Of a stretch of DNA of 35,609 bases, positions 15,161 through 24,006 are shown one piece after another. Where the stretch lies: positions 1 through 35,609 of the forward strand of contig NZ_CAKKLX010000048.1 of NCBI RefSeq assembly GCF_918698155.1, given 5' to 3'. The translations under genes and the position numbers were made by a program. Numbering within the stretch: the stretch's first letter is position 1; each line of letters opens with the position of its first letter. Under the pieces are notes generated by a model. It was not told the origin of the DNA, did not search any database, and saw only the letters and a list, made by a program, of their open reading frames with translations. The DNA is from Roseomonas sp. CECT 9278 (GTDB taxonomy: Bacteria > Pseudomonadota > Alphaproteobacteria > Acetobacterales > Acetobacteraceae).

Positions 15161-17322
15161 TACGCACCGTTCTGGCGCTGCTGCTGGTCGTCGCGACCGG
15201 CGCACTTCCCGCCCGCACGCAGCCGTTGATCGAGAACGGGTCGTTCACCGAGGGCGGCACGCCGCCAGCCGGATGGGTGCTCGATGCCGCGACCGCGCCC
15301 AAGGGGCGGATGCGCCTCGTGGCGGCGCCGGCGGGCATGGCCGGCCGGATGCTCGAATTGTCGCCCAATGCGCGCAACACGCCGAGCGACAAGCCCTATG
15401 GCATCGGGCAGTTGCTGCCCGCCTCGGCGGTGCGCGGGCGGCGGCTGGCTGTCTCGGCGGCGCTGGGCGCGACCGGCGGGGCGCAGGCGGTGCTGGGCCT
15501 GGTGGTGCTGCGCGGCGGCGCGGATGCGGGGTCGATCGTGATGACCAGCGCGGCCGCCGACGGCACGCTGGCGAGCCGGCAGGACAGTATCGAGGTCCCC
15601 GACGACCCGGCGGTGGAAGGCGCGGTGCTGTTCATCGTCGCGAGCGGCACCAGCGGCACCGCGCTGTTCGCCGCGGTCTCGATCACCGCGGGCGGTGCGG
15701 CGCCATCCCCGCGCGCGGCGGCCCCGGCTGCCCGGGCGGCGGCGCGCGCGGCGCCCGCGCCCGACATTCCCGCCCGCGTGCGGGTGGACACCACGGCGGT
15801 GCGCCGGATGATCCCGCGCGAGATCTTCGGCACCAATGTCGAGATGATCCGCGACGCCAACGGGCTGTGGGACTCGCAGCGCAACCGGCTCGACCCGACA
15901 GTGGTGCGCATGGCGCGCGACATGGGCGTGACGCTGGTGCGCTTCCCCGGCGGCGTGTGGTCGGATGCCTATGACTGGCGCCACGGGATCGGCCCGCAAT
16001 CGGCCCGCGCCACGACGCCGATGGTGCCGGGCGACACCGAACGCGTGCGCCATTCCTTCGGCACGGACGAGGCCCTGGCCTTCGCGCGGGAGATCGGCGG
16101 CAGCCTGCTGATCACGGTCAATGCCGGCACCGGCACGCCGGCGCTCGCGGCCGACTGGGTGCGCTACGTCAATGGCGAGGGCGGGCGCAGCCCGCGCAAC
16201 GGCCGCGTCACCTGGTGGGAGATCGGCAACGAGCTCTACATGGCCGGCGATTCCTCCGGCGGCGCCACCACGCCGCGGCGCTATGCCGAACGGCTGGTGG
16301 AATTCGCCCGTGCCATGCGCGCCGTCGATCCCGAGATCCGCATCGCCGCGATCGGGCTGCGCAATTTCGGCCGCTACCGCTTCAACAGCCACGACGACTG
16401 GAACGAGGTGGTGCTGCGCCGCGCCGGCGCCGAGATCGACCTGCTGGCGGTGCACAATGCCTATGCGCCGGTGCTGGCGGATTCGCGCGGGCTCGATGCG
16501 CTGGATGTCTATGCGGCGATGTGGGCCTTCCCGCAGCTGGTGGCGCGCAACCTGGCGGATACCCGGGCCGAGATCGCGCGCTTCGCGCCCGAGCGGGCCG
16601 GGCGGATCGGCGTCGGCGTGACCGAATGGGGGCCGCTATTCGCGATCGACCCGGCCTCGGCGTTGATCGACCACGTCAAGACCATCGGCTCGGCGATCTA
16701 TGTCGCCTCGGTGCTGCGGGCCTTCGCCGAGGAGCCCTCGATGCTGCTCGCGAACTTCTTCAAGCTCAATGAATCGCTGTTCATGGGCTGGATCGGGCGG
16801 CGCGGGAATGGCTGGGCCATGACCGCCCCGGCCATGGCCTTCCGGATGATCGCGCGCGGCATGGAAGGCGGCCTGCTGTCCGCCACCACCGAGGTCGCGA
16901 CCTATCGCAGCCGCGCCATCGGCTACATGGATGCCGTCGCGGCCGCGCCGTATCTCGACGTGCTCGCGAGCGCCACGCCCGACCGCCGCACCGTGACGGT
17001 GCTGCTGATCAACCGGCATCCGAACGCCGCCATCGCCGCCCGCCTGACGCTGGGCGGCGCCGGCGGCGCGGCGTCGCTGGCGACCGAGACGCTGGTCGCC
17101 GACGCGGCGGATGCCCATACCGGCACCGAGCTGCTGCGCGTGCCAGGCGTGCGCTGGGGCGACCAGGCGCGTGCGGGCGCGCATGGACGCTTCCACCTCG
17201 GCGCCGAGCAGGAGGTGCGCCTCGAACGCGAAACGCTCGGCGCGACGGGGGCGGAGCGGCTGGTGCGCGTGCCGCCCCACGCCATCATGCTGCTGCGCTA
17301 CGAAGGCCTGCGCGCGCCGTGA
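15157..17322 (+). CDS. Secreted GH51-like glycoside hydrolase (alpha-L-arabinofuranosidase type)
   Basis: This 721-residue protein has a signal peptide (about 1-23, MIRTVLALLLVVATGALPAR). A beta-sandwich-like N-terminal region follows (about 25-190, starting PLIENGSFTEGGTPPAGW, as in carbohydrate-binding modules), then an Ala/Pro linker. The catalytic clan-A barrel (about 215-600) opens with REIFGTNVEM. WWEIGNELYM supplies the probable acid/base Glu359 and GVTEWGPLF the probable nucleophile Glu490. The 131-residue spacing and NE/TEW motifs fit GH51-type arabinofuranosidases, with GH39/GH79 relatives as alternatives. A C-terminal beta domain ends the chain. Its ATG overlaps the flippase stop and its TGA overlaps the polymerase GTG, so it is made in step with the assembly machinery. 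It may edit, release or degrade the exopolysaccharide. Confidence 0.83.
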   Translation: MIRTVLALLLVVATGALPARTQPLIENGSFTEGGTPPAGWVLDAATAPKGRMRLVAAPAGMAGRMLELSPNARNTPSDKPYGIGQLLPASAVRGRRLAVSAALGATGGAQAVLGLVVLRGGADAGSIVMTSAAADGTLASRQDSIEVPDDPAVEGAVLFIVASGTSGTALFAAVSITAGGAAPSPRAAAPAARAAARAAPAPDIPARVRVDTTAVRRMIPREIFGTNVEMIRDANGLWDSQRNRLDPTVVRMARDMGVTLVRFPGGVWSDAYDWRHGIGPQSARATTPMVPGDTERVRHSFGTDEALAFAREIGGSLLITVNAGTGTPALAADWVRYVNGEGGRSPRNGRVTWWEIGNELYMAGDSSGGATTPRRYAERLVEFARAMRAVDPEIRIAAIGLRNFGRYRFNSHDDWNEVVLRRAGAEIDLLAVHNAYAPVLADSRGLDALDVYAAMWAFPQLVARNLADTRAEIARFAPERAGRIGVGVTEWGPLFAIDPASALIDHVKTIGSAIYVASVLRAFAEEPSMLLANFFKLNESLFMGWIGRRGNGWAMTAPAMAFRMIARGMEGGLLSATTEVATYRSRAIGYMDAVAAAPYLDVLASATPDRRTVTVLLINRHPNAAIAARLTLGGAGGAASLATETLVADAADAHTGTELLRVPGVRWGDQARAGAHGRFHLGAEQEVRLERETLGATGAERLVRVPPHAIMLLRYEGLRAP

Positions 17323-18803
17323 GCAGCGCCCCGCTGCCGGCGCGGCTGGTCGGGCTCACGGGCGTGGTGGGCGCGGCGCTGCTGGCCGTGGCGCTGGGCG
17401 CCATGATCCCGCAGCTCGGCCTCAAGGGGCTGGTCGGTGTGGCCGGGCTCGCCGGCGCGGTGGCGCTCGCGATGCTGACCGGCCGCCCGCGCGAGGTCCT
17501 GCTGGTCGGCTACATCGTGGCGCTGACCTATAACCGGCAGTATTTCGACGCCTTCGTCGCGGTCTTCGACACGCCGGCCAATGCGGGGCTGTTCTGGACG
17601 CCGGCCGACCTGATGCTGCTCGCGATGGTCGGCGTGACGGCGCTGCAGCGCGCGCTCGGCCGCGGCGCGCCGGCACGGCCGGGCCACGAGCTGTCGATCG
17701 CGCCGGTGCTGCCCTTCCTGGTGGCGGCGTTGCTGACCACGCTGGCCGCCGACCGCCCGGACCTCGCGATGACGGACACGGTGCGGGTGGTGAAGTTCGC
17801 CCTGGTGCTGGCCTGGCTGCAGTGGAACATGGACCGCCCGCTGTGGATCGCCGCGGTGGTCGGGCTGACGCTTGCGATCCTGATGCAGGCTGCGCTCGGG
17901 ATGATGCAGGTGCTGCTGCGCGCCGATGGCGGGCTGTCGGCCGTGCTGGCCGGCCAGGGCGCGATCGACATCGAGGAACTGGGCTTCAACCGCGCTTCCG
18001 GCTCGCTCGCGCATCCCAATGTTCTGGCGGCCTACCTGCTGCTGCTGGTGCCGGCGGCCTTCGGCGTCGTGGCCTTCGCGCGGCATCCGCTGCTGCGCCT
18101 GGCCGGCATCGCGATCAGCCTGGTCGGGCTGGCGGCGATGCTGGTGACAAAGTCGCGCGCGCCGGGGGTGCTGTTGCTCGGCGCGCTGCCGCTGGTGGTG
18201 GCCTGCGGCGTGGCGCTGCGCGCCATCCCGGCGCGGCTGGCGATCGGCGGCATGATCCTGGGCAGCTGCGCGCTGGCCGCGGCGCTGCTGCCCTTCCTCG
18301 GCGACATCATCGAGCGGTTCAGCGGCGACTTCAGCGAATCGATCGATTTCCGCGCCGACTACAACCGCGCCGCCGTGCTGGTCTTCGACGACGCGCCGCT
18401 GCTCGGCGTGGGCTTCGGCGCATCGAGCGCGCGGATGGCGGAATTCGTCCCGCTGATTGCGCTCGAAATCCAGGCACTGGCCGAGGTCGCGGCGAGTGCG
18501 AGCGTGCGCGCCGCCGCGCCGGTGCACAACGTGTACCTGCTCATCCTCGCGGAGGCCGGCGCGATCGGCCTGGCGGGCTTCGTGCTGCTGCTGCTGGCGG
18601 GGCTGCTGCGCGGGGTGCGCGCCATCGCGGCGACACGCGGGGCGGTGCGCGGCATCTGTGTCGGCTTCACCATCGCGATCCTGCTGGAGGCGGTGCAGCA
18701 GACGGTCGACTTCTCGCTGTGGCTCGACCCGTCATGGTACACCTATGCGCTGGTGCTGGCGCTGCTGGGCAGCGCGCCACGCCTGTGGCCGGCCACGCCA
18801 TGA
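17319..18803 (+). CDS. Wzy-like polymerase / O-antigen ligase family protein
   Basis: This 494-residue inner-membrane protein has about 10-12 hydrophobic helices. The conserved Wzy_C-type core includes RASGSLAHPNVLAAYLLLLV. Later VHNVYLLILAEAGAIGLAGF precedes further C-terminal helices. The long extracytoplasmic loop around residues 330-400 (FSGDFSESIDFRADYNRAAV) sits where the catalytic loop lies in this family. Position directly after a flippase and with GumC and Wza partners argues for repeat-unit polymerisation rather than lipopolysaccharide ligation. The GTG start at 17319 overlaps the glycosidase stop by 4 nt. Ligase activity cannot be excluded from sequence alone. Confidence 0.88.
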   Translation: MSSAPLPARLVGLTGVVGAALLAVALGAMIPQLGLKGLVGVAGLAGAVALAMLTGRPREVLLVGYIVALTYNRQYFDAFVAVFDTPANAGLFWTPADLMLLAMVGVTALQRALGRGAPARPGHELSIAPVLPFLVAALLTTLAADRPDLAMTDTVRVVKFALVLAWLQWNMDRPLWIAAVVGLTLAILMQAALGMMQVLLRADGGLSAVLAGQGAIDIEELGFNRASGSLAHPNVLAAYLLLLVPAAFGVVAFARHPLLRLAGIAISLVGLAAMLVTKSRAPGVLLLGALPLVVACGVALRAIPARLAIGGMILGSCALAAALLPFLGDIIERFSGDFSESIDFRADYNRAAVLVFDDAPLLGVGFGASSARMAEFVPLIALEIQALAEVAASASVRAAAPVHNVYLLILAEAGAIGLAGFVLLLLAGLLRGVRAIAATRGAVRGICVGFTIAILLEAVQQTVDFSLWLDPSWYTYALVLALLGSAPRLWPATP

Positions 18804-19837
18804 CGCCGATCCTGTTCGTCATCCCGACCTTCAACCGCGCGCGCGACCTGCCGCGCACCATCGCCGCGATCGCCGCGCAGGATTGGCCGCCGGAGGCGAT
18901 CGAGGTGCTGGTGGTGGACAATGGATCGACCGACGACACGCCCGCGGTGCTGGAAGCCCTCGCGCCGCGGCTGCCGGTCCGGCTGCGCACGCACCGCAAG
19001 GCGCCCGAAGGGCCGGCGGCCGCGCGGGGCTTCGGCCTCGCGCAGGCGCCGGCGGACGGCTTCGTGGCTTTCGTCGACAGCGATGTCGAACTCGACCCGG
19101 GCTGGACGCGCGCGGCGATGGCCGCCTTCGCGCAGGACCCGTCGGTCGCGATGGTGGGTGGCTGCGTGGTCTTCGCGCATGACCGGACGATGCTGAATGC
19201 CTATGGCGGCGCGATCTCCCCGCTCGGCCTGTGCTGGGACCTCGACGAAGGGGCGCCGCGCGCCGCCGCCGCGCAAGCGCGCGACGTGCTGTGGATGAAC
19301 GCCTCCGCCATCCTGGCGCGGGTCGCACCGCTGCGCGCGGCGGGCGGTTTCGACGATGCCTTCTTCTACGGCTACGAGGAACCCGACCTGGGATTGCGGC
19401 TGGCGCTGGCGGGGCAGCGCGCGCGCGTGGTGCCGGGCGCGGTCGCGATCCACCATGTCGGCACCGAGATCGGGCCGAGCCATCCCACCATGGTCTTCCA
19501 CTACGGCAAGAACCGGCTGCGGATGGGGCTGAAGTGCTTCGGCGCCGCCCGGCTGGCCTGGTGGCTGCCGGCGATCATCGCCTACAGCCTGGCCGATGCG
19601 CTGGCGCACCGCCCGCGGCGCGCCAGGCTGCGGGCCCTGCTGTGGAACCTGCGGCACCTCGGCGCGACGCTGGCGCTGCGCCGCCAGGCCCAGGCCACGC
19701 GCCGCCTGCCCGACAGCCGCGCCTTCGCGCTGATGACATCGCGCTGGTTCCCCGCACAGCGCCTCGGCGGGCTGCGCCGGCGCCCGGTCGGGGGCATCGC
19801 CGCCGGGCAGGCCGCCGACGACAGGACCGCGCCGTGA
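18800..19837 (+). CDS. Glycosyltransferase, GT2 family
   Basis: This 345-residue GT-A enzyme begins MTPILFVIPTFNRARDLPRT. It has VLVVDNGSTDDTPAVLEAL, the metal-binding DxD motif in AFVDSDVELDPGW (Asp93-Ser-Asp95) and the acceptor/catalytic region FFYGYEEPDLGLRLALAG. The C-terminal part is basic with one hydrophobic patch, so it is probably peripheral to the membrane. Start and stop each overlap the neighbouring genes by 4 nt. The layout suits rhamnosyl- or hexosyltransferases of exopolysaccharide loci, but donor and linkage are not readable. Confidence 0.9.
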   Translation: MTPILFVIPTFNRARDLPRTIAAIAAQDWPPEAIEVLVVDNGSTDDTPAVLEALAPRLPVRLRTHRKAPEGPAAARGFGLAQAPADGFVAFVDSDVELDPGWTRAAMAAFAQDPSVAMVGGCVVFAHDRTMLNAYGGAISPLGLCWDLDEGAPRAAAAQARDVLWMNASAILARVAPLRAAGGFDDAFFYGYEEPDLGLRLALAGQRARVVPGAVAIHHVGTEIGPSHPTMVFHYGKNRLRMGLKCFGAARLAWWLPAIIAYSLADALAHRPRRARLRALLWNLRHLGATLALRRQAQATRRLPDSRAFALMTSRWFPAQRLGGLRRRPVGGIAAGQAADDRTAP

Positions 19838-20787
19838 CGCCGCCCTTCGTCAGCGTGATCGTGCCGACGCATCGCCGGCCCGTGCTGCTGGAACGCCTGC
19901 TGCGGTCGCTGGTCGCGCAGGACTGGCCACGCGACCGCTTCGAGATCATCGTCGTGCACAACGCCACGCCGGACGACACCGCCGCGCGCGTCGCGCGCAT
20001 CGCCGCCGGGAGCGACGTGCCCATCGCCTATGTCGCCACCGCCTTCTCCGGCCCCGGGCCGTCGCGCCATTTCGGCGCCGGCCAGGCGCGCGGCGACATC
20101 CTGGCCTTCACCGACGACGACTGCGAAGCGACGCCCGGCTGGATCGCCGCCGGCGCGCGCGCCATCGCCGGCGGCCTCGCGCTCGTGCAGGGGCGCACGC
20201 TGCCGCATCCGGGCCAGCCGCGCCGGCTGCTCGAGAAGACCGTGAGCGTCACCGGCCCCACCCCCTATTTCGAGACCTGCAACATCTTCTACGACGCCGC
20301 CGCCTTCCGCGCCGTGGGCGGCTTCCCCGAGGATTTCCGCGAACGCTTCTACGGCGAGGATACCGCGCTCGGCTGGGCGGTGCGCATGGCCGGATACCCC
20401 ACCGGCTATGCGCCCGATGCGCTGGTCCATCACGAGGTCTTCGCGGTGTCGTTCCTCGATTGGCTGATGCAGCCGCGCGCGATGCGCCACTGGCCCTTCA
20501 TCGTGCGCGCCTATCCGGCGCTGCGGCGCGAATTGTTCCTGGGCTACTTCCTGTCGCCGCTGAGCGCCTGCTTCACGCTGTTCGCGATCGGCCTGGCGGG
20601 CGCGGTGCTGCACCCGGCGCTGCTGCTGCTCACGCTGCCTTACCTGGCGATCCGCTTCATCGACCGCGGGCGGCTGCGCAACCCGCTGCACCTTGCCGCG
20701 CGCTTCGTCTTCGGGCTGCCGCGCGCCGTGGTGCTGAGCGCGACGCTGCTGGCCAGTTCCATCCGCGCCAGGACCCTGGTGCTGTGA
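19834..20787 (+). CDS. Glycosyltransferase, GT2 family, with C-terminal membrane segments
   Basis: This 317-residue enzyme starts MTPPFVSVIVPTHRRPVLLE at a GTG inside the stop of the previous gene. The GT-A signatures are FEIIVVHNATPDDT, AFTDDDCEATPGW (Asp94-Asp-Asp96) and FYGEDTALGWAVRMAGY. Two hydrophobic helices near residues 235-275 place its C-terminus at the inner membrane. It shares this layout with the GT2 encoded at 7157-8155 (matching AFTDxDC and PGW motifs and membrane tail). The two may be distant duplicates placed in the two operons. Sugar specificity is unknown. Confidence 0.9.
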   Translation: MTPPFVSVIVPTHRRPVLLERLLRSLVAQDWPRDRFEIIVVHNATPDDTAARVARIAAGSDVPIAYVATAFSGPGPSRHFGAGQARGDILAFTDDDCEATPGWIAAGARAIAGGLALVQGRTLPHPGQPRRLLEKTVSVTGPTPYFETCNIFYDAAAFRAVGGFPEDFRERFYGEDTALGWAVRMAGYPTGYAPDALVHHEVFAVSFLDWLMQPRAMRHWPFIVRAYPALRRELFLGYFLSPLSACFTLFAIGLAGAVLHPALLLLTLPYLAIRFIDRGRLRNPLHLAARFVFGLPRAVVLSATLLASSIRARTLVL

Positions 20788-21854
20788 CCGTGCGATCGAT
20801 CCTGCTGGTGCACGAGGTCTTCCCGCCGGATTTCCGCGGCGGAGGCGAACGCATCGCGCTGCGCACCGCCACCGCGCTGATGGCCCGCGGCATCGCGGTC
20901 GAGGTACTGACCACCGGCGACCCCGCCATCACCAGCATCGAGGGCGTGCCGACCCGCCGGATGCGCATCCCGCGCCAGGCGATGGCGCTGCGGATCGGCG
21001 CCATTGCGCGCGCGGCACGCCGCCACGACCTGGTGCATGCCTTCAACTACAACGCCGCTCTGCCGGCGCTGGCCGCCGCCCGCATCGCGCGCCGCCCGGT
21101 CGTGTGCGAGATGCTGGGCCTGTTCGGCGACGGCTGGCTGCGGCTGAAGGGGCCACTTGGCGGGCGCCTGCACATGATGCTCGAACGCAGCATCCTGCGG
21201 GCATCCTACGACCGCATGATCTTCCTGTCGGAGGCCTCGCGCCAGGCCGGCATCGCCATGGGCACCAGCGCCACGCGCAGCCTGGTGATCCACCCGGGCA
21301 TCGAGGATGGCGGCTTCCCACCGGCCGCGCTGCGCGAGGACTTCGTCCTGTTCGCCGGGCGGCTCGATGAACGCAAGGGGTTCCATCACGTCGTCGCGGC
21401 GGCACGCGCGCTGCCGCACATCGCCTTCCGCGCCTGCGGCTGGGGACCGGACACCGACGCGTTGCGCGCCGCCGCGCCGCCCAACCTGGTGGTCGAGGAA
21501 GGCCGCTCCGGCGACCTGTATTGGCGGCTGCTGTCGCAGGCGCGCATCTTCCTGTTCCCGACCTATGCCGAGACCTTCGGCCTGGTGGTCGCCGAGGCGA
21601 TGGCCGGCGGCTGCGCCGTGGTCTCCTCGCTCGACACCATCCCCTTCGCCGGGCATCGCCACGCGCCGGGCGACGAGGCGGCGATGATCGCCGCGATCGC
21701 CAGGCTGTGGGAGGATCGCGCCGCCTGCACCGCCGCGGGCCTGGACAACCGGCACCTCGCCGCCGCCTACAGCTGGGACAGGCATGCCGCGCGGCTCACC
21801 GAGCTGTACGCCGAGATGCTGCCGGCCGGCCGCGCTTCGCCCAAGGAGGCATGA
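20784..21854 (+). CDS. Glycosyltransferase, GT4 family
   Basis: This 356-residue GT-B enzyme begins [20 protein letters not shown], with the GGGER acceptor-side loop of GT4 enzymes. The donor half has [28 protein letters not shown] and the EX7E motif ETFGLVVAE (Glu263 and Glu271) followed by AMAGGCAVV. The start is GTG 20784 in the overlapping GTGA; the next in-frame GTG is two codons later. It should add a sugar to the lipid-linked intermediate at the cytosolic face of the inner membrane. Confidence 0.9.
   Translation: MTVRSILLVHEVFPPDFRGGGERIALRTATALMARGIAVEVLTTGDPAITSIEGVPTRRMRIPRQAMALRIGAIARAARRHDLVHAFNYNAALPALAAARIARRPVVCEMLGLFGDGWLRLKGPLGGRLHMMLERSILRASYDRMIFLSEASRQAGIAMGTSATRSLVIHPGIEDGGFPPAALREDFVLFAGRLDERKGFHHVVAAARALPHIAFRACGWGPDTDALRAAAPPNLVVEEGRSGDLYWRLLSQARIFLFPTYAETFGLVVAEAMAGGCAVVSSLDTIPFAGHRHAPGDEAAMIAAIARLWEDRAACTAAGLDNRHLAAAYSWDRHAARLTELYAEMLPAGRASPKEA
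21843..21849 (+). promoter_or_regulatory. Strong ribosome-binding site that decides between two adjacent ATGs
   Basis: AAGGAGG at 21843-21849 is a near-perfect anti-SD match inside the end of the preceding gene. It is 1 nt from ATG 21851 and 4 nt from ATG 21854. The second spacing is closer to functional distances, so the next protein may begin at the second methionine, making its true overlap with the preceding stop only one base. Confidence 0.55.
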
Positions 21855-23029
21855 TGCGCATCGCGCTGTATCACCCCTGGATCTACCTGAAGTCGGGCCT
21901 GGAGCGGACGCTGTTCGAATACCGCGCGCGCTCGCGCCACGAGGTCACGCTCTACACCAGCCGCTTCGCGCCCGCGGACACCTATCCGGAACTGCGCGAT
22001 TCCGGCGTGGTCGAATTGCCGCGCGTCTCGGTGAAGCGCACCTATCTCGGCGCGATCTCGGGCGCGGCGCGCATCGCGACCACCCGCATCGACCCCGCGC
22101 GGTTCGACGCCCTGGTCGTGTCCTGCGACGGGCTGGGCGACCTGCTGACGCTGCGCAACCGCGACAAGCCCATCCTGGCGCTGGTCTTCACGCCGCTGCG
22201 CGCGGTGTTCGACGAGGTCTACCGCGAGCGTGCGCTCGGCCGGCTCGGGCCGTTCCGGCCGCTCGGCCTGGTGGCGGAGGCCGCCTTCAAGGCGCTGGAT
22301 CGCGCCTGCTGGCGCAACTACGACACGGTGGTCGCGATCAGCGACACGGTGCGCGGGCGCATCCTGCGCGGCGGCCTGCGCCCGCAGGGCGATGTCGGTC
22401 TCGCCTATCCCGGCATCGCGGCCGCGCGGATCACCGGCGGCGCGAAGCCCGAGCCCTATTTCCTGATCGCCGGGCGGATCATGTGGACCAAGAACATCCG
22501 CCTCGGCCTCGAAGCCTTCGCGCTGGCCAAGCGCGACCTGCCCGGCTGGCGGCTGGTCGTCGCCGGCATGGTCGACGACAAAAGCCGCGCGATCGCCGAG
22601 GAGCTGATGGCGCGCGGCCGCGAGATCGGCGATGTCGAGTTCCACACCGACAATACGGATGCGCAGATGCAGGCGCTGCAGGACCGCTGCACCGCGCTGC
22701 TGTTCACCGCCTTCAACGAGGATTGGGGCCTGACGCCGCTCGAAGCCATGGCCGCCGGGCGGCCGGTTGTCGCGGTGGATCGCGGCGGCCCGCGCGAGAG
22801 CGTGCAGGACGGCGTGACCGGCTTCCTCACGCCCGACGATCCGGCGGCCTTCGCCGAGCGGATGCTGCAGCTCGCGCGCGATCCCGCCCTGGCCGCCCGG
22901 ATGGGCGCGGCGGGGACCGAGCGCGCGCGGCTCTTCACCTGGGACGCATTCGTGGACAAGCTGGACGACGCCGTCGAACGCATGGTCGAGGACCGTCGCC
23001 GGCGCAAGGAAGGGACGACGAACAGATGA
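21851..23029 (+). CDS. Glycosyltransferase, GT4 family
   Basis: This protein has 392 residues if translated from the first of two adjacent ATGs (391 from the second). The N-terminal half opens [20 protein letters not shown], and the donor half has [20 protein letters not shown]. The EX7E motif is EDWGLTPLE (Glu290 and Glu298) followed by [18 protein letters not shown], a form common in mannosyl- and other hexosyltransferases. The C-terminus is charged ([16 protein letters not shown]). It is followed by the UDP-glucuronate decarboxylase with a 4-nt overlap. A mannosyl donor would be consistent with the motif style but is not proven. Confidence 0.9.
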   Translation: MMRIALYHPWIYLKSGLERTLFEYRARSRHEVTLYTSRFAPADTYPELRDSGVVELPRVSVKRTYLGAISGAARIATTRIDPARFDALVVSCDGLGDLLTLRNRDKPILALVFTPLRAVFDEVYRERALGRLGPFRPLGLVAEAAFKALDRACWRNYDTVVAISDTVRGRILRGGLRPQGDVGLAYPGIAAARITGGAKPEPYFLIAGRIMWTKNIRLGLEAFALAKRDLPGWRLVVAGMVDDKSRAIAEELMARGREIGDVEFHTDNTDAQMQALQDRCTALLFTAFNEDWGLTPLEAMAAGRPVVAVDRGGPRESVQDGVTGFLTPDDPAAFAERMLQLARDPALAARMGAAGTERARLFTWDAFVDKLDDAVERMVEDRRRRKEGTTNR

Positions 23030-23988
23030 TCTCACGCAAGCGCGTGCTGGTGACCGGGGGGGCGGGCTTCATCGGCTCCCACCTGTGCGAACGGCTTCTC
23101 GCGCAGGGCCACCAGGTCCTGTGCGTCGACAACTACTTCACCGGCACGCGCGACAACATCGCGCACCTGCTGGCGCACCCGCAATTCGAGGCGATGCGCC
23201 ACGACGTGACCTTCCCCCTGTATGTGGAGGTCGACGAGATCTACAACCTGGCCTGCCCGGCATCGCCGGTGCACTACCAGTTCGACCCGGTGCAGACGAC
23301 CAAGACCTCCATCTCCGGCGCGCTCAACATGCTGGGCCTGGCGAAGCGGCTGAAGGCCAAGGTGCTGCAGGCCTCGACCAGCGAGGTCTATGGCGACCCC
23401 GAGGTCCATCCGCAGACCGAGGACTACCGCGGATCGGTGAATCCGCTCGGGCCGCGGGCCTGCTACGACGAAGGCAAGCGCTGCGCCGAGACGCTGTTCT
23501 TCGACTACCGGCGCCAGCACAATGTCCGCATCAAGGTGGTGCGGATCTTCAACACCTACGGCCCGCGCATGCACCCCAATGACGGGCGCGTGGTGTCCAA
23601 CTTCATCGTCCAGGCGCTGTCCGGCCAGCCCATCACCATCTATGGCGAGGGCACCCAGACGCGGTCCTTCTGCTTCGTCGACGACCTGGTGGAAGGCCTG
23701 ATGCGCCTGATGGACACGCCCGACGACGTGACCGGCCCCGTCAATATCGGCAACCCGCACGAGATCACGGTGCGCGAACTGGCCGAACGGGTGATCGGCC
23801 TGTGCGGCACCGGCACCGCGCTCGAGAAGCGGCCGCTGCCGCAGGACGATCCGACGCGGCGCTGCCCGGATATCGGCCTGGCCCGCCGCCTGCTCGGCTG
23901 GGAGCCGAAGGTGCCGCTGGAGGACGGGCTGGCGCGCACCGTCGCGTATTTCGAGGCGCGGCTGCGCACCAACCTGCCCACCGCCTGA
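23026..23988 (+). CDS. UDP-glucuronate decarboxylase (UDP-xylose synthase)
   Basis: This 320-residue soluble short-chain dehydrogenase is predicted to oxidise and decarboxylate UDP-glucuronate to UDP-xylose. It has [19 protein letters not shown] at the NAD site and [20 protein letters not shown], a hallmark of this family. [11 protein letters not shown] carries Thr118 and Glu120, and [11 protein letters not shown] carries Tyr147 and Lys151. The arginine-containing [20 protein letters not shown] is also typical. It ends the rightward operon, so a pentose (xylose, or arabinose after 4-epimerisation elsewhere) is probably part of the polymer. This matches the arabinofuranosidase-like hydrolase four to five genes upstream. 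UDP-glucose dehydrogenase, which makes its substrate, is not in the window. Confidence 0.93.
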   Translation: MISRKRVLVTGGAGFIGSHLCERLLAQGHQVLCVDNYFTGTRDNIAHLLAHPQFEAMRHDVTFPLYVEVDEIYNLACPASPVHYQFDPVQTTKTSISGALNMLGLAKRLKAKVLQASTSEVYGDPEVHPQTEDYRGSVNPLGPRACYDEGKRCAETLFFDYRRQHNVRIKVVRIFNTYGPRMHPNDGRVVSNFIVQALSGQPITIYGEGTQTRSFCFVDDLVEGLMRLMDTPDDVTGPVNIGNPHEITVRELAERVIGLCGTGTALEKRPLPQDDPTRRCPDIGLARRLLGWEPKVPLEDGLARTVAYFEARLRTNLPTA

Positions 23989-24006
23989 CGGCGGCGCGGG
24001 CGTCAG
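23985..24006. terminator. Inverted repeat spanning both stop codons of a convergent pair
   Basis: CTGACG (23985-23990) and CGTCAG (24001-24006) form a perfect 6-bp inverted repeat with a 10-nt loop. The left arm contains the decarboxylase TGA and the right arm contains the stop of the convergent glycosyltransferase. The symmetry would allow action in both directions. There is no T-run, so an intrinsic terminator is uncertain. Confidence 0.3.
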
